64,000 bases of DNA from Rhodoplanes sp963840055 (lineage in GTDB: Bacteria > Pseudomonadota > Alphaproteobacteria > Rhizobiales > Xanthobacteraceae). Under the pieces are notes generated by a model that ran no database searches, was not told the origin of the DNA, and saw nothing but the letters and a program-made list of their open reading frames with translations. Below are positions 62,074 to 64,000 of the stretch, one piece after another (positions within the stretch are counted from its first letter, which is position 1; each line of letters opens with the position of its first letter). A program made the position numbers and the translations under genes. Where the stretch lies: the NCBI GenBank assembly GCA_963840055.1, contig CAWIXM010000021.1:62001-126000 (forward strand), read 5' to 3'.

Positions 62074-62336
62074 TCAGGTCAACGGCATCGGAGAGCCTGC
62101 CTCCCTGCGCTTTCTACCGCGTCGGCGCCGGTCGCTGTGTCGCTGGTCGCGTTAGTCCGCTCGCCACGACAAGACGCCGCGCTGCCAAATTTTTATCGCC
62201 CGAAGCCGCATCCGGCATGATCCGCGGCGTCGGCCCGGTTTACGCCAGGAAACGGATGCGGCGCCTACTCGGCCAACCAATCGGCTAGGTGGGCGGGGCG
62301 ACGGGACTTGAACCCGAGATCTCCTTGCCCATACTA

Positions 62337-62895
62337 GACCAGCGATTTTGAAGTTCGAATCATATCATGCGGCCTTATCGAGTTTATAGGTCCAGGTGTG
62401 AACGACGGGATCGTGGTTGAAATAATCCACGGCGGCGATGAGGCGATCCTTGAGCTCCTGCTTGGAGGAGACGCGAATGTGCCGCAGGACGGAACGGGCG
62501 AGTTTCGAGAAGAAGCGCTCGACGAGATTGAGCCAAGAGCCGTGATTGGGGGTGAAAGTGAATTCGAAGCGGTGCACCGGCTGATCGGCAAGCCAGGCTT
62601 TGGTTTCCCTCGAGATATGTGCAGAATGATTGTCGAGGATCAGCTTGATCGCCGTGCGCGCCGGATAGGCGGAATCGAGAAGCTTGAGGAATTCGATGAA
62701 TTCCCGGCTGCGATGGCGATCCTTGACCAGCGCATGGACCTTGCCGGTGACGAGGTCGATGCCGGCCAATCGCCCGCCGCCACGCTGCCATGACACCTAC
62801 TACCCCGCTCCATCTTGGGCACACGTGACGTATATAGGAGTCGGAAAACTCAGATGAATCCCGCGCTTATGACAACTTTCACGGAATCGATCGTC
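62337..62895 (-). mobile_element. Shortened IS630-family element
   Basis: The element is flanked by TA dinucleotides at 62335-62336 and 62896-62897, the target duplication typical of IS630/Tc1. Imperfect inverted ends start GACGATCGATTCCG on one side and GACCAGCGATTTTG on the other. At 559 bp it is about half the usual length and encodes only the second half of the transposase, so it is a deletion derivative. The boundaries are my reading of the ends. Confidence 0.65.
62365..62796 (-). CDS. IS630 transposase, C-terminal (DDE) part only
   Basis: The fragment has 143 residues. The second catalytic Asp is in KLILDNHSAHISRETKAWL and the Glu in PNHGSWLNLVERFFSKLARS. The N-terminal helix-turn-helix domain and the first catalytic Asp are missing, so this copy cannot transpose by itself. 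It lies inside the split tRNA. It could be mobilised only by a transposase from elsewhere. Confidence 0.8.
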   Translation of the reverse strand: MSWQRGGGRLAGIDLVTGKVHALVKDRHRSREFIEFLKLLDSAYPARTAIKLILDNHSAHISRETKAWLADQPVHRFEFTFTPNHGSWLNLVERFFSKLARSVLRHIRVSSKQELKDRLIAAVDYFNHDPVVHTWTYKLDKAA

Positions 62896-62967
62896 TAGTG
62901 ACTGGCCACGTCCCCAGCATGTCGAAAGCAAGGGCTCTATCCAACTGAGCTACGCCCCGAAACGGTC

Positions 62968-63459
62968 TCATTCCTCGTCGGTCATCACGACCCTTAGGTT
63001 TGGCTTGCCCTTGCGCCGTGCGCGCGCGGCGCGCTCGGCTGCCTTGGCCTCGCGCTCTTGCACTTTCTCCAAAGCATACGGCTTGGCGGCTTCGATAAGG
63101 CCGTCAAGGTGGTAGATGTTGGTCCTGCTGCCGCTTCGTGAAATGCGGCGCTCCTCACGGCGGATGAAACCGGCTTTCTCCAAGGCGGCAATCCGCCTCT
63201 GGACGGAGCGCGGTTCGATGCCGATCGCCTTGGCGATCGTGACCTTGGATGGGTGCGGCTTGCCGGAATCCGTCCACCAATAAGAAGCGATGTGTAGGAT
63301 AATGTTGACGTCCAGCGCGCTCAGCCCGAGCGCCTGCTGGCGTTCAAAAATCACGTTCGGCAGAACAGTCCAGCCCGCCTTCATCAGGACAGGCGGCCAT
63401 TTTTTCTCATTGACGCGAAGCCGGCCGGCTTCGCTCGTATGCAATTTCGAATTGGGCAT
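62968..63459 (-). CDS. Winged-helix DNA-binding protein
   Basis: This 163-residue protein has a helix-turn-helix of the DnaD/replication-initiator or GntR-like kind: HPSKVTIAKAIGIEPRSVQR followed by RIAALEKAGFIRREERRISR. The N-terminal part contains AGWTVLPNVIFERQQALGLS, typical of plasmid and phage helix-turn-helix proteins. The C-terminal tail is a charged helix (EREAKAAERAARARRKGKP). It may regulate or help replicate the mobile region. ATG 63457-63459 is the first start. Its stop is 9 bases from the broken tRNA. Confidence 0.75.
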   Translation of the reverse strand: MPNSKLHTSEAGRLRVNEKKWPPVLMKAGWTVLPNVIFERQQALGLSALDVNIILHIASYWWTDSGKPHPSKVTIAKAIGIEPRSVQRRIAALEKAGFIRREERRISRSGSRTNIYHLDGLIEAAKPYALEKVQEREAKAAERAARARRKGKPNLRVVMTDEE

Positions 63460-63563
63460 CGTGGCCTCCTGTTTGCGAGAACAGTTGGGGCATTCGAACG
63501 CTTTGCAACCTTCTGAGGGGAGACGGCAGAGTCTGGGGGCGTATAGGTCTTGGCGTCTCTTAA

Positions 63564-63830
63564 TCGGCTTGTATTCGCAAAGCCCTGGACGATCGCCTCG
63601 CCGCGGCCGGCGTCAAGCCGGAATGGGGCCGACTATTGATGGATCTCGATCGGCTTCAGGACATTGAGATGGAGCAGGACGGCAAACACTTCATCGTGCG
63701 CACGCCGGTGACCGGAGATGTCGGCCGTGTATTCCAGGCGGTCGGCCTTGCCCTGCCCCCCAACATGCGCGAGGCCGCGGCTGTCGTTCACACGTCTAAT
63801 CGTCCCCGGCCAAAGTCGGCGTGGTGCTAA
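63564..63830 (+). pseudogene. Probable 3' fragment of a transposase gene
   Basis: After TAA 63561-63563 a frame reads SACIRKALDDRLAAAGVKPE, then WGRLLMDLDRLQDIEMEQDG, then KHFIVRTPVTGDVGRVFQAV and GLALPPNMREAAAVV to a stop at 63830. The composition and the D-G-K..RT..G pattern recall the C-terminus of IS1634-like transposases. There is no good start; ATG 63639 would give a 63-residue product. 63831-64000 shows no complete gene. Confidence 0.4.
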
Positions 63831-64000
63831 CGACAACATTCCTATGCTCAACCCGCTGCGCAAGCACAGTTTCCTAATTGAAAGTGTAGAGTCGAGGAGA
63901 GGCGCGGTAGCTTGGGCCATGCGGCAACGCTCCGTTTCCTTTCCCCGCTCATCGAACCGGATGGGCGGTTTTCCCGCGTCCGGCTCTCGGACAAGACATC

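Larger units (their letters stand above)
62290..62959 (-). pseudogene. tRNA gene (apparent anticodon TCG, Arg) interrupted by an IS element
   Basis: On the minus strand a tRNA 5' half starts at 62959: acceptor CGGGGCG, then TA, D arm GCTCAGTTGGATAGAGC, then CCTTGCTTTCGA. The 3' half resumes near 62328: GCAAGGAGATC, a T arm TCGGGTTCAAGTCCCGT, acceptor CGCCCCG, discriminator C and encoded CCA ending at 62290. The acceptor halves pair perfectly (7 bp), as do the anticodon stems (CCTTGC/GCAAGG). About 590 bases, including a shortened IS630 element, lie between. It cannot yield a functional tRNA as it stands. Confidence 0.75.

Noticed and set aside
62290..62959. Two-piece (permuted) tmRNA instead of a split tRNA
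   Set aside because: The 5' half has a normal D arm and the order is 5' half then 3' half, not permuted; there is no tag-peptide frame.
63919..64000. Possible gene start at the right edge
   Set aside because: Only about 27 codons are visible in either plausible frame and no domain can be recognised.
1..64000. CRISPR array or rRNA genes
   Set aside because: No regularly spaced direct repeats and no rRNA-like sequence were seen on either strand.

Overview
The window is high-GC DNA from an alphaproteobacterium. Gene content (class I PHA synthase and phasin, lptF, nth next to a DUF2244 gene, aroK-aroB next to a CorC/HlyC-type gene, a CpxP-like two-component locus, DUF1194, DUF6460) and many short palindromic repeats point to the Hyphomicrobiales (Bradyrhizobium/Xanthobacteraceae-like). 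This placement is by gene content and style, not by a marker gene.

Layout. 1-5320: end of a SAF-domain dehydrogenase-like gene, a crotonase, a MaoC-type hydratase, an MsbA-like ABC exporter and a solitary lptF. 5535-8803: promoter, tandem glycine riboswitch and gcvP. 8829-12263: repeat-rich tract holding a decayed TIR/NB-ARC/TPR (NLR-like) gene between two ~170 bp direct repeats. 12310-16972: nth, DUF2244, an AraC-Ada methyltransferase, a small conserved gene and phaC. 16963-33869: one ~17 kb minus-strand [NiFe]-hydrogenase operon, read right to left: hybO-hybA-hybB-hybC-hybD-hypC2-hybE-hupK-hypA-hypB-hypF-hypC-hypD-hypE-hypX-hupE and an FmdE-like secreted protein. The catalytic module is of the E. 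coli Hyd-2 type (HybOABC), but it carries maturation factors typical of aerobic uptake hydrogenases (HypX, HupK). A c-type cytochrome gene diverges from it. 34611-36390: a MntA/HepT toxin-antitoxin module beside xerD, flanked by direct copies of the xerD 3' end. 36400-45410: histidine kinase, response regulator and CpxP-like protein; aroK-aroB-corC; LysR, MFS and GST. 45361-47520: repeats, an H-NS-like gene, gene remnants and an SDR. 47655-50508: polyamine-type ABC transporter without a binding protein. 50554-59327: DUF6460, AsmA, acetoacetyl-CoA synthetase, RidA, DUF1194, phasin, a 45-residue membrane protein and an unknown envelope protein. 59618-64000: an accessory region beginning at a tRNA(CAT) with a tyrosine integrase, then a serine recombinase, a tRNA gene broken by a shortened IS630 element, a winged-helix protein and a probable transposase fragment.

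In the hydrogenase region, HybO/HybC form the catalytic dimer and HybA/HybB pass electrons to the quinone pool. HypA/HypB and HupE supply nickel, HypC/D/E/F make the Fe(CN)2CO group, and HypX makes CO from formyl-CoA. HybE, HupK and the second HypC act as chaperones, and HybD clips the large subunit.

Six otherwise good genes (gcvP, phaC, hupE, hypD, hypF, hybB) each carry one frameshift, all of the same sense (one extra base). This looks more like uncorrected sequence error than decay, whereas the NLR-like gene has many indels of both senses and is probably a true pseudogene.
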